Origin: Verrucomicrobiota bacterium
Lineage (GTDB): Bacteria > Verrucomicrobiota > Verrucomicrobiia > Verrucomicrobiales > DEV007
DNA: 7,989 nucleotides
Reading direction: 5' to 3'
Assembly: GCA_027618625.1 (NCBI GenBank)
Contig: JAQCER010000111.1
Span: forward strand, 1 to 7,989
The position numbers were made by a program, and so were the translations under genes. Below the pieces are notes generated by a model. That model did not search any database, had not been told where the DNA came from, and saw only the letters and a program-made list of their open reading frames with translations. How positions within the stretch are numbered: the stretch's first letter is position 1; each line of letters starts with the position of its first letter. Shown here piece after piece: positions 1-6,022 of the stretch.

Positions 1-1
1 T

Positions 2-196
2 GGATTGGGACTTCTCATCGTGCGACGCATCGTTCGCGAACACGGTGGCGAATTAGGAGTGACCAGTGAGTCCGATGTGGGAACAACCATTACCATTCAC
101 CTGCCCCGCGGCCCCAAACCAGTGCGAATGCTCGAAGACAAGACGGCGACGATGCCAAGGGGTAAGAAAAAGTCTGAGACAGTCATTGACGTGTAA
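2..196 (+). CDS. Sensor histidine kinase, C-terminal fragment (5' end outside window)
   Basis: The frame is open from the left edge to a TAA at 194-196, so only the last 64 codons are present. They hold the end of a GHKL-type ATPase (HATPase_c) domain. A glycine-rich G2 box (GLGLLIVRRIV) is followed by EHGGELGV, a variable SES turn, and the last beta strands (GTTITIHLPRG). This is the normal C-terminal order of a two-component kinase that binds ATP and phosphorylates its own histidine in the upstream dimerisation domain. About 27 residues follow the domain, with a basic stretch (PRGKKK), and no receiver domain follows. The sensor part and the partner regulator lie outside the window, so the signal cannot be guessed. 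It is the only plus-strand gene and it converges with the ketoacyl synthase. Family assignment is firm, but specificity is unknown. Confidence 0.88.
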   Translation, partial: GLGLLIVRRIVREHGGELGVTSESDVGTTITIHLPRGPKPVRMLEDKTATMPRGKKKSETVIDV

Positions 197-270
197 CGGC
201 CCCGATCCGCCGCAGATTCTTAATGAAGAACCTGGGCACTGCCGAAGAAATGGAGCGGCGGTGGCGGCCT

Positions 271-286
271 CAATCAATCAATCAAT
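271..286. repeat. Tetranucleotide repeat (CAAT)x4 over the ketoacyl synthase stop codon
   Basis: Four perfect CAAT units are present. On the coding strand they read ATTG repeats, and the TGA stop of the ketoacyl synthase (278-280 on the plus strand) lies inside them. Every frame through the repeat reaches a TGA within a few codons, so gain or loss of a unit would barely alter the protein's end. Confidence 0.8.
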
Positions 287-1573
287 TGCCGCAAGCGCGA
301 CACAAGAATTGATGCCACCAAATCCAAAGGCGTTGTTCAGGCAGACTTTGGGCTTTGCTTCGCGACCTTGGTTGGGGACAAAGTCGAGGCCGAGAGCGGC
401 TAGTTCGGGTTCCGATGCTGAATAGTGAAGCGTGGGAGGGATGAAGCCCCGGGAAATGGCCAGGATGCAACAGGCGGCTTCCAGTGCACTGGCCGCTCCC
501 AGCGCATGACCAGTGTAGGCCTTAGTTCCACTGATCGCCAGTGATCTCGCATGGTTTCCAAAGAGATCGCAGATCGCCAGGGCTTCGTTGAAATCGTTCA
601 GTTTTGTCGAGCTGCCGTGAGGGTTGATGTAGGCAACGTCGTGCACATTCACTTTGGCCTCTCGCATCGCCTCCGCCATTACTCGCCGGACCAACTCCCC
701 GCCTGGGCGTGGCGTTGTCATGTGGTATGCCTCGTTGTTGTGGGAAAAGCCGCACACTTCTGCGTAGATGGCGGCTCCCCGCCTTTTCGCCGCGCTCAGC
801 TCTTCCATGACAAACGAGCACGCGCCTTCGCCCATGACAAAGCCATCCCGCTGTGCATCGAAAGGACGGCAAGCATGCTCTGCAGGTTCGCCATCCCAAC
901 GACTCATCGTGGCGATGTTGTCAAATGCGGAGAATGTCAGTGGTGCGATCGACGACTCCGCAGCGCCCACCACGGCAAGATCCAAATGGCCACTACGAAT
1001 CGATCGAAACGCCTCACCAAGCGCTACATTGCCACTTGCACAACTGTTCGAATTGGTCGTACTCACGCCCGTAAACCCGTACTCGATTGCAATGTTAGAG
1101 TGCGCAGCACCACCAAATATCTGCAGCGCAAGCGATCGATCCACGGCCTTTGGCCCGCGCTCCAAATACTTGGCGTGCTCTGCCTCAGCATCGGAAATGC
1201 CGCCAAGCGCTGTGCCGAAGATCACTCCCGCCCGGCTGGATAGCTCGTCCGTAAATTCGTTCGGGACAAGACCCGCATCATCGAGCGCCAGTTTCGCCGA
1301 AACCAACGCGAATTGACCGTATCGATCGAGCCGCTTCAGTTTGTGCGGCTGAAAGTACATTTCCGGGGTGAAGTCGGTGATTTCGGCGCTGTGCTTTGCC
1401 TTACAGTGCTCCACTTCAAAGCGGGCCAGACGCTTAATGGCGCTTTTTTGCGCCAGCAGTCCGTGCCAGAACGGTTTCAGGCCAACGCCAATCGGAGTGA
1501 CCGGGCCGATTCCCGTAATCACCACCCGTCGATCGGCCTGGCTGGAGTGTCCTGATGAACTACCGTGTGTCAC
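278..1573 (-). CDS. fabF-like: Beta-ketoacyl-ACP synthase II-like condensing enzyme (FabF/KAS II family)
   Basis: This 431-residue protein has the thiolase fold of condensing enzymes that join an acyl group to malonyl-ACP by decarboxylative Claisen condensation in the cytoplasm. Visible landmarks are VVITGIGPVTPIG at the N-terminus (about 17-29), the nucleophile Cys178 in NSNSCASGN, His319 in NPHGSST, Lys351 and His356 in GTKAYTGHALGAA, and the glycine-rich FGFGGINS near the C-terminus. The Cys-His-His spacing (141 and 37 residues) closely matches E. coli FabF as I recall it. Two motifs differ from the textbook form: NPHGSST replaces NAHGTST, and KAYTGH replaces KSMTGH. This suggests a divergent clade rather than the housekeeping FabF. 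The start is a GTG at 1573, 12 bp after the GtrA-like gene, with no visible Shine-Dalgarno sequence. No ACP, ketoreductase or dehydratase gene is adjacent, so its role in fatty acid or specialised lipid synthesis is open. Confidence 0.9.
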   Translation of the reverse strand: MTHGSSSGHSSQADRRVVITGIGPVTPIGVGLKPFWHGLLAQKSAIKRLARFEVEHCKAKHSAEITDFTPEMYFQPHKLKRLDRYGQFALVSAKLALDDAGLVPNEFTDELSSRAGVIFGTALGGISDAEAEHAKYLERGPKAVDRSLALQIFGGAAHSNIAIEYGFTGVSTTNSNSCASGNVALGEAFRSIRSGHLDLAVVGAAESSIAPLTFSAFDNIATMSRWDGEPAEHACRPFDAQRDGFVMGEGACSFVMEELSAAKRRGAAIYAEVCGFSHNNEAYHMTTPRPGGELVRRVMAEAMREAKVNVHDVAYINPHGSSTKLNDFNEALAICDLFGNHARSLAISGTKAYTGHALGAASALEAACCILAISRGFIPPTLHYSASEPELAALGLDFVPNQGREAKPKVCLNNAFGFGGINSCVALAAID

Positions 1574-1585
1574 AACCAGAGCGAT

Positions 1586-2401
1586 CTACTTTTGAAAGAT
1601 AATGAACTTACGGCAAACGTAGTTCACCATCGCGGAGGTGAACGCGAAACCAAGATTCGCAATCACTGACAGGAACCGCGTGATGCTCGCCAAGGCTTCG
1701 ATATTGCCGAGATACCTGAAGACAAGGTCCACCGCAACCATGCCGCCAACATAGCTTACCAGAGACACAGCAACGAACAGGAAGATTTCCTTCTGTTTCG
1801 AGTGTCTGCCTGATGTGAATACGAAAGCAACATTGAGAGTGTAGGCAACCACTGTGGAGAGAGCAAAAGCGATGGTATTGTTAATGAACGAGTTCATCTT
1901 TCGCTCAATGTCAGGATCATACCCAGTGATCGCCGCGGCCTGCCTGATCACTTCCGCTTCTTCGCTGAAATCCATGGAGTCGGGAGCGCTCCAATGCTCA
2001 GTCATCAAGGTGCGCAGCTTGGCAATCTCGGACTCTTTACCGATGAACGTTCCGGCACTCCCATCGGCAACGGCCTTCCCCTTAGCGTCAAAAATTCGAA
2101 TCCCAAGCCCGCTGTCCGCTCCGCCAATGATCACGGTGCGCCGTCCGGATTGCGGAAAGTCAGCAACTTCGACACCCGTTACATCAAGCTTGTAGGCCTG
2201 ATCAGGAAAGACAAAGAGGCCCAGCGCCAAAGCGACAACCTGATGCGTAGTGAAGGCAACGCCGCCACAGACCACGTACTTGGCAAACTGCAGGAACGGA
2301 TGAGCGTCGCGGCTTAGAACCGCGCTGGTCACAGTGCGAAGATCACTCTGCCTGAAGAAAGCGAAGCCTTCTGCAAGGAGGCTGAAAAGTTTACCTATCA
2401 T
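1586..2401 (-). CDS. GtrA-like four-helix membrane protein with a large inserted soluble domain
   Basis: This 271-residue protein has four predicted membrane segments: about 38-62, 173-195, 205-229 and 240-266. The pattern is that of the GtrA/DPMS family: FAKYVVCGGVAF in helix 1, YTLNVAFVF at the end of helix 2, and a closing VNYVCRKFIIF. GtrA proteins are small inner-membrane proteins linked to movement or use of polyprenyl-phosphate-linked sugars. Typical members have about 120-150 residues. Here about 105 residues (66-172) are inserted between helices 1 and 2. They include IRIFDAKGKAVADG, a helix-like stretch (GKESEIAKLRTLMTEHW) and an acidic segment ending in VIRQAAAITGY. Basic residues before helix 1, between helices 2 and 3 (GRHSKQK) and at the C-terminus suggest those parts are cytoplasmic, which would place the insert in the periplasm. 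The ketoacyl synthase follows after 12 bp. The family call is good, but the function of the insert is unknown. Confidence 0.78.
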   Translation of the reverse strand: MIGKLFSLLAEGFAFFRQSDLRTVTSAVLSRDAHPFLQFAKYVVCGGVAFTTHQVVALALGLFVFPDQAYKLDVTGVEVADFPQSGRRTVIIGGADSGLGIRIFDAKGKAVADGSAGTFIGKESEIAKLRTLMTEHWSAPDSMDFSEEAEVIRQAAAITGYDPDIERKMNSFINNTIAFALSTVVAYTLNVAFVFTSGRHSKQKEIFLFVAVSLVSYVGGMVAVDLVFRYLGNIEALASITRFLSVIANLGFAFTSAMVNYVCRKFIIFQK

Positions 2402-2410
2402 AACGAGAAT

Positions 2411-2428
2411 CGGATCCGCCCGGATCCG
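2411..2428. repeat. Paired 8-bp palindromes forming a hairpin in the GtrA-like gene leader
   Basis: CGGATCCG occurs at 2411-2418 and again at 2421-2428. Each copy is self-complementary, and together they can fold into a 7-bp stem with a GCCC loop on the plus strand (GGGC on the transcript strand). The structure lies 10-27 bases upstream of the GtrA-like start codon, where a ribosome binding site would sit, and no Shine-Dalgarno sequence is visible there. It could be a protein-binding site, a leader hairpin or chance. The rest of the 112-bp gap shows no convincing promoter. Confidence 0.5.
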
Positions 2429-2513
2429 GCAGACCGCGATACCTCATGCAGAAATCGACCCCGTGCAACGATAAGGTGTCTAGTTTCGCGATTCGCCACC
2501 ACTCAGGCTCAGG

Positions 2514-3428
2514 TCAAGGCCCGTAGCGCTCGATCCACTTTGGCAAGCATTCGAGGATCTGCTCCTTTTTCCGGCGTGGGCTCAGTTCCCACACCATCGG
2601 CTTCGCTGGATCCACGAGCGGGATCAATTTATCGTACTGCACCGTTCCCGTGAGCGGCACCTGGTGGTCGCGCTCTGGCCATTGCACATCATGCAAGTGA
2701 CAGCCGATCAGATACGGCTGCATCGTCTTCAGCCATTCGTAGTGACTGAGCATGGAAAGATTCGCCTTCAACTGCACGTGACCAAAGTCATGCCAGTAGC
2801 CCACGAACGGATTGTCCTTGAACTCCTCCATGACCTCAATCATCTCGCGCTCGCTCGGCACATCCTCGTACTTGCTGCGGCTCTCCACCGCTACCGGAAT
2901 CCCTACTTCCGCAGCCTTCTCCGCAATAACCGTCAGCGCCGCCTTTGCGCGCCTCACGTATAATGGCGCCAGTTTCTCACGCGTCTGAATCGTCTTCAGC
3001 TTCAGCTTCACGTACTCGCGGGAATTCAGCTTGCCTTCCTTCACCATCGTCGTCAGTTGCTTCGACATCTTCTTCATTGGTACACTACCCATGTGCAGCA
3101 CCACGTAGGAAGCATCGAACTGCTTTGCGTATTCCAGTGTCTTCATCGTCAGGCTGACCGCACGTTCGCGTTCATACGGCCGATGCGAGGTAAACTCATA
3201 GCAATCCGGCGCATCGATCAGTACCTCCACTGGAGAGGGGCAGAAATTGTGCAGGCCAGAAACCTTGAAGCCACCACGATCATACGCCTGCTTGATTCCG
3301 GGCAACAGGGAAACGCTCAGCCCGTGGCTGATCTCAATGGTATCAAAACCCATCGCAAGGATCTCGCTTACAAGATCCTCGCCATTCGTGTGTCTACTGC
3401 TGTTCCAGCATGTCGAAAAGGACAACAT
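2514..3428 (-). CDS. Sugar phosphate isomerase/epimerase-like TIM-barrel protein
   Basis: This is a xylose isomerase-like/AP endonuclease family 2 TIM barrel of 304 residues. These enzymes typically use a divalent metal to interconvert or epimerise sugars or inositols in the cytoplasm. Candidate metal and substrate residues sit at the usual strand ends. Numbered from the GTG at 3437, they are Glu35 (TIEISHG), His63 (LHNFCP), His115 (VVLHMGS), Glu185 (VAVESRS), His216, Asp217 and His220 (YWHDFGH), His247 and Asp250 (CHLHDV), and Glu284 (MVWELS). I prefer the ATG at 3428, because homologues I recall begin close to MLSFSTCWNS. The GTG at 3437 would add only three residues, and neither has a Shine-Dalgarno sequence. 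The gene ends 112 bp before the GtrA-like gene and begins 161 bp after the sulfatase. The substrate cannot be told from sequence. The nearby sulfatase suggests, but does not show, carbohydrate catabolism. Confidence 0.85.
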   Translation of the reverse strand: MLSFSTCWNSSRHTNGEDLVSEILAMGFDTIEISHGLSVSLLPGIKQAYDRGGFKVSGLHNFCPSPVEVLIDAPDCYEFTSHRPYERERAVSLTMKTLEYAKQFDASYVVLHMGSVPMKKMSKQLTTMVKEGKLNSREYVKLKLKTIQTREKLAPLYVRRAKAALTVIAEKAAEVGIPVAVESRSKYEDVPSEREMIEVMEEFKDNPFVGYWHDFGHVQLKANLSMLSHYEWLKTMQPYLIGCHLHDVQWPERDHQVPLTGTVQYDKLIPLVDPAKPMVWELSPRRKKEQILECLPKWIERYGP

Positions 3429-3564
3429 CGGGCGCACTCATAGAGGACCATTAGCAGAAATGCAAGGGCTCTGGAGCCAGGCGAGAAGACACGTGATCCC
3501 CAGGATTCAGATCGCTATACGCCACACAGAATTGCGCCGCCTCCCTCATTCTACAGACTTCCTT

Positions 3565-3586
3565 CGCCAGTCCATTCAGACTGGCG
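3565..3586 (-). terminator. Stem-loop just after the sulfatase stop codon (possible transcript 3' end)
   Basis: CGCCAGTC (3565-3572) pairs perfectly with GACTGGCG (3579-3586) around a 6-nt loop. The stem starts 3 bases past the sulfatase TAG (3590-3592). No U-tract follows on the minus-strand transcript, so it is not a standard intrinsic terminator. It could be an mRNA-stabilising hairpin or a Rho-related end. The remaining 150 bp up to the isomerase start shows nothing else I can support. Confidence 0.4.
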
Positions 3587-3589
3587 GCG

Positions 3590-5068
3590 CTACAGTTCCG
3601 GCACCTGCCACACGGGGATTCCGCCGCTGGCTTTCTGTTGTTCATATAAAACGTGAAACGGGCGTGTAGGCGACATGGGGGCGGTTTCGTTGACCATGAG
3701 TGGTCGGGTTTCTTTCCAGAATGCGTCGTAGGCGGCGCGCATGGCGTGCACTTCATCGGGGTTCTGGGCGGCGACATTCGTGGCCTGGCCAGGGTCGGCT
3801 TCCATGTCGAAGAGGGCATCGCCGACGAGGCGGAATTTCTGGTTACGAACGGCAAAGTTCTCCCACTGGTGGTCGTTCGGTTCAGAACCGGTCTTCCAAC
3901 GTGCGACGTGAGTAAAGAAGTAACGGTCCGCCCAGTCGACGCCAGGATTCTCGATCAACGGCAGGAGGTTGCGGCCGTCAACCTGATTCGGAGGAAGTGC
4001 TGCGCCAGCCAGTGCGGCGAGGGTTGGAAAGACGTCGATGTGCGCGGCAATGCGATCAACTTCTCCTGCGGCAATTCTTCCAGGCCATCGCACGAAAAAA
4101 GGAACACGGACTCCCCCTTCATCCGCGCTGCCCTTCAGGCCCTTCATACCAGCATTGTAAAAGCGGTAGCCATCAGCGAGGTCTTCACCTTGCTGACCAC
4201 TGCCACCTCCGGTCATGCCATTGTCAGACATGAAGATCAGTACCGTGTTTTCCTCGAGGCCCCACGCTTTCAAGTTCCGAAGAAGCTTGCCAAGGTTTTC
4301 ATCAATGTTCTCGATCATACCGTAAAACCCGGCAGTGGTCTTGCTGAAGCCGAGATCGGTGAACTTTTTCTCGTTTGCGGGAGGAGCGATGTATGGCCCA
4401 TGCGGCGCATTGGTCACGATGTAGGCAAAGAATGGCTTGCCAGTTTCCTTTGCCCTCTTCATCCAGCCCATGCCTGCGGCGAAAAAGACGTCTGTGCAGT
4501 AGCCTTCGGTTTTCACAAAGCTGCCGTTGTGGCGGATCGTAGGCTTGAAGTAAGTGTTGCCAGGAGCATCGGCACAACTGCAATCGTAGGCCTGACCAAT
4601 GCCGCCTGCTCCGTGGATAAAGGCTTCATCAAATCCCCGATGGTGTGGTTGATAGGGCTCTTCGTCGCCTAGGTGCCACTTGCCGAAGATCCCCGTCGTG
4701 TAGCCAGCCTTGCCGAGCACCTGAGCAATGGTAGTCGTGCTGAGGGCCATGCGTTCACGCTCGAGAATCGTGTGCGTGATGCCGTTTTTCATAGGATGGC
4801 GACCGCTCATAAGGGCAGCGCGAGTCGGCGAGCATGTTGGGCTCACCAGGAAGCGGTCGAATCGCGTGGACTCGCTGTGCAGGCGATCCATGTTGGGAGT
4901 TTTGATCCATGGATGTCCGTGAGCACCTATCGGCCCATAGCCTTGATCGTCAGTCATCACCAGAATGATGTTTGGTCGGCTGCCAGCCAGTGGAGCAGCA
5001 TTGGCTGCGATATTCACTAGAGCGAATGCACAGGCGAGGGCGATGAGAGCGATGGGAACGCGGGTCAT
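3590..5068 (-). CDS. Exported formylglycine-dependent sulfatase (arylsulfatase family, S1 type)
   Basis: This 492-residue type I sulfatase hydrolyses sulfate esters. The mature catalytic residue is formylglycine made from the Cys of CSPTR. Numbered from the ATG at 5068, visible residues are Asp40 and Asp41 in ILVMTDDQGYG (metal), Cys79 and Arg83 in CSPTRAALMSGRHP, Lys130 and His132 in FGKWHLG, His223 in NAPHGPY, Asp282 and Asn283 in FMSDNG, and Lys312 in the KGLKGSADEGGVRVP block. The order and length are normal for the family. The start at 5068 is chosen because it gives a signal peptide (MTRVP, a hydrophobic run, then NIAANA/AP), so the enzyme is likely periplasmic or secreted. An in-frame extension to 5170 runs into repeat DNA and would bury the signal peptide. 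No maturase (FGE or anSME) and no sulfate transporter are in the window. The substrate, perhaps a sulfated polysaccharide, is unknown. Confidence 0.93.
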   Translation of the reverse strand: MTRVPIALIALACAFALVNIAANAAPLAGSRPNIILVMTDDQGYGPIGAHGHPWIKTPNMDRLHSESTRFDRFLVSPTCSPTRAALMSGRHPMKNGITHTILERERMALSTTTIAQVLGKAGYTTGIFGKWHLGDEEPYQPHHRGFDEAFIHGAGGIGQAYDCSCADAPGNTYFKPTIRHNGSFVKTEGYCTDVFFAAGMGWMKRAKETGKPFFAYIVTNAPHGPYIAPPANEKKFTDLGFSKTTAGFYGMIENIDENLGKLLRNLKAWGLEENTVLIFMSDNGMTGGGSGQQGEDLADGYRFYNAGMKGLKGSADEGGVRVPFFVRWPGRIAAGEVDRIAAHIDVFPTLAALAGAALPPNQVDGRNLLPLIENPGVDWADRYFFTHVARWKTGSEPNDHQWENFAVRNQKFRLVGDALFDMEADPGQATNVAAQNPDEVHAMRAAYDAFWKETRPLMVNETAPMSPTRPFHVLYEQQKASGGIPVWQVPEL

Positions 5069-5163
5069 GGATCGAGGGTAGCAACGTGATTGCTGAGGAT
5101 CAATGCCAATGACAGCAGAACAGCAGAGGACTTGTTTGAACTCGGTGAGATCGTAGCTTTCTA

Positions 5164-5243
5164 AGCCCAACGGGCTCTATGATAGCAGCCCAGGGCAACG
5201 CCCTGGGAGTTTTTAGGAACCGCGTGGCAGCCTGAAGGGCTGC
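5164..5243 (+). repeat. REP-like palindromic element, left copy
   Basis: Three hairpins follow each other. The first is AGCCC-AAC-GGGCT (5164-5176). The second is CCCAGGGC-AAC-GCCCTGGG (5189-5207), followed by AGTTTTT. The third is GCAGCC-TGAAG-GGCTGC (5227-5243). Positions 5164-5194 match the reverse complement of 5445-5475 at 29 of 31 bases. Positions 5228-5243 match the reverse complement of 5373-5388 perfectly. The second hairpin plus T-run looks like a plus-strand intrinsic terminator, but no plus-strand gene precedes it and its inverted copy shows it belongs to a repeat. This fits a REP/BIME-type or MITE-type dispersed element. Confidence 0.75.
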
Positions 5244-5372
5244 GTCATAGCTTACGCATGACGGTCAATTCTAATCCCGACTGGGACTGCTGGACTGCTC
5301 GGAGCTGACCCCTGAAATGTCGGTGTTCGGACCATTGTTCGTCGAATTGACTGCCTTGGTTGAGCCTATGAA

Positions 5373-5475
5373 GCAGCCCTTCAGGCTGGATTGCCAATGG
5401 AATCAGGCTCCCCGGGTGTTGCCCGGGTGTTGCCCGGGTGGTGTCCTGGGCTGTTATGATAGAGCCCGTTGGGCT
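5373..5475 (-). repeat. REP-like palindromic element, right copy (inverted)
   Basis: This is the inverted partner of the left element. It carries GCAGCCCTTCAGGCTG at 5373-5388, the CCTGGGCTG part at 5445-5453, and the GAGCCC-GTT-GGGCTC hairpin at 5462-5476. In place of the CCCAGGGC-AAC-GCCCTGGG hairpin it has a run of CCCGGGTGTTG units, so its middle has diverged or expanded. The two copies enclose 129 bp (5244-5372) with no recognisable coding content and no transposase. Confidence 0.72.
5411..5443. repeat. 11-bp tandem repeat, three units
   Basis: CCCGGGTGTTG occurs at 5411-5421 and 5422-5432, followed by CCCGGGTGGTG at 5433-5443, which has one mismatch. Each junction can also pair as CCCGGG-TGTTG-CCCGGG. 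The run sits inside the right REP-like copy and replaces the central hairpin of the left copy, which suggests local slippage expansion after the two copies were formed. Confidence 0.85.
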
Positions 5476-5550
5476 CGGCTTTCGAACAAAGCCCTCCCGA
5501 CCGGCCTCTCAAAATCATCACATCAGGCAGCGGTCACACCTCGCTGCGCT

Positions 5551-5563
5551 ATCTATCTATCTA
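5551..5563. repeat. Short ATCT repeat over the OsmC stop codon
   Basis: ATCTATCTATCTA overlaps the OsmC TAG (5561-5563). On the coding strand it reads TAGATAGATAGAT, and it gives a TAG in every frame within a few codons. Confidence 0.7.
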
Positions 5564-6022
5564 AAATTCGATGTGGATGTCTGTCTTTACGGAGTTCGCG
5601 ATGAAGCACTGCTGATGCGCGTCATTGTGGAGTTTTTGCTCGGCGTTTCGGTCTGGAATCGTGTTGCTACGGTAGACGATTTTTGGGTTGATCGTTACGA
5701 GGCTTACCCAGGGGATGCCGTTGGTGCCTTTGGTCATTACGCCTACGGCATGATCTGAATAGCTCAGGATGTCGTATCCCATTTTGCCCGCGAGATAAAG
5801 ATAGGTGAGCATGTGACAACTGGCGATCGATGCCACGAATGCCTCTTCTGGATCGACTGCGGCGGGATTGGAATAGGGTACGGGCACCACTGACGGGGAC
5901 GGCGATGCTGGCACTTCGATACCTCCGTCAAAATTCCAGATGTGCTCGCGCGAATAGCGTCCCTTGAGGAAGACGTCGCCTGCTTTGTGCTGCCACCGGA
6001 TGGTTGCTTCGTGCGTCGCCAT
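5561..6022 (-). CDS. OsmC/Ohr-family peroxidase
   Basis: This 153-residue protein is the usual OsmC length. OsmC and Ohr proteins are dimeric cytoplasmic thiol peroxidases that reduce organic hydroperoxides using two conserved cysteines. Both are present: Cys69 in FVASIASCHMLTYL (peroxidatic) and Cys139 in HQQCFIANSVKTDI (resolving). Other family marks are the YSREHIWNFDGG segment (about 23-34) with candidate active-site Arg25 and Glu26, and VDPEEAF with Glu59 and Glu60. No signal peptide is seen. The ATG at 6022 gives a typical N-terminus (MATHEATIRWQ), although no Shine-Dalgarno sequence is present and a 10-bp direct repeat overlaps the start. It lies 26 bp after the haem-binding protein gene and is probably co-transcribed with it, which may link peroxide defence to periplasmic electron transfer. 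Whether it belongs to the OsmC, Ohr or another subgroup is not settled by eye. Confidence 0.9.
   Translation of the reverse strand: MATHEATIRWQHKAGDVFLKGRYSREHIWNFDGGIEVPASPSPSVVPVPYSNPAAVDPEEAFVASIASCHMLTYLYLAGKMGYDILSYSDHAVGVMTKGTNGIPWVSLVTINPKIVYRSNTIPDRNAEQKLHNDAHQQCFIANSVKTDIHIEF

Larger units (their letters stand above)
5069..5560. other. 493-bp intergenic region between OsmC and sulfatase genes, rich in inverted repeats
   Basis: No convincing gene is present in either strand. The region holds an inverted pair of hairpin-rich elements (5164-5243 and 5373-5475), an 11-bp tandem repeat (5411-5443) and an 8-bp tandem duplication GGACTGCT (5284-5299). It also holds a GGCTTT/AAAGCC stem (5477-5493) and an ATCT repeat at the OsmC stop (5551-5563). 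The sulfatase promoter should lie within 5069-5163 or further up, but I see no good -35/-10 pair there. A TACGAT hexamer near 5149-5154 on the minus strand lacks a spaced -35 partner. Confidence 0.75.

Noticed and set aside
217..230. Bidirectional terminator between the converging kinase and ketoacyl synthase genes
   Set aside because: The only stem is TTCTT/AAGAA (5 AT-rich base pairs), with no U-tract. It is too weak to call.
551..1243. Plus-strand open frame of 230 codons inside the ketoacyl synthase
   Set aside because: It is antisense to a complete condensing enzyme with intact active-site residues and shows no family pattern.
3653..4672. Long plus-strand open frame (339 codons) opposite the sulfatase
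   Set aside because: It lies entirely antisense to a sulfatase with all catalytic motifs in order, and its translation shows no recognisable domain. It is a by-product of the codon pattern of the real gene.
5069..5170. 34-codon N-terminal extension of the sulfatase
   Set aside because: It would place a hydrophilic, cysteine-bearing stretch before a clear signal peptide and reaches into the REP-like element. The ATG at 5068 is a better start.
5189..5214. Intrinsic terminator (GC hairpin followed by a T-run)
   Set aside because: No plus-strand gene ends nearby, and the hairpin is part of an element with an inverted copy at 5373-5475, so the repeat explains it better.
5244..5372. CRISPR array or small RNA gene between the inverted elements
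   Set aside because: There are no regularly spaced identical repeats, and the spacer region shows only weak hairpins and an 8-bp duplication. Nothing supports a named RNA.
5317..5758. Plus-strand open frames running through the repeat region into OsmC
   Set aside because: They are largely made of REP-like repeat DNA and antisense OsmC sequence, so they are not credible genes.
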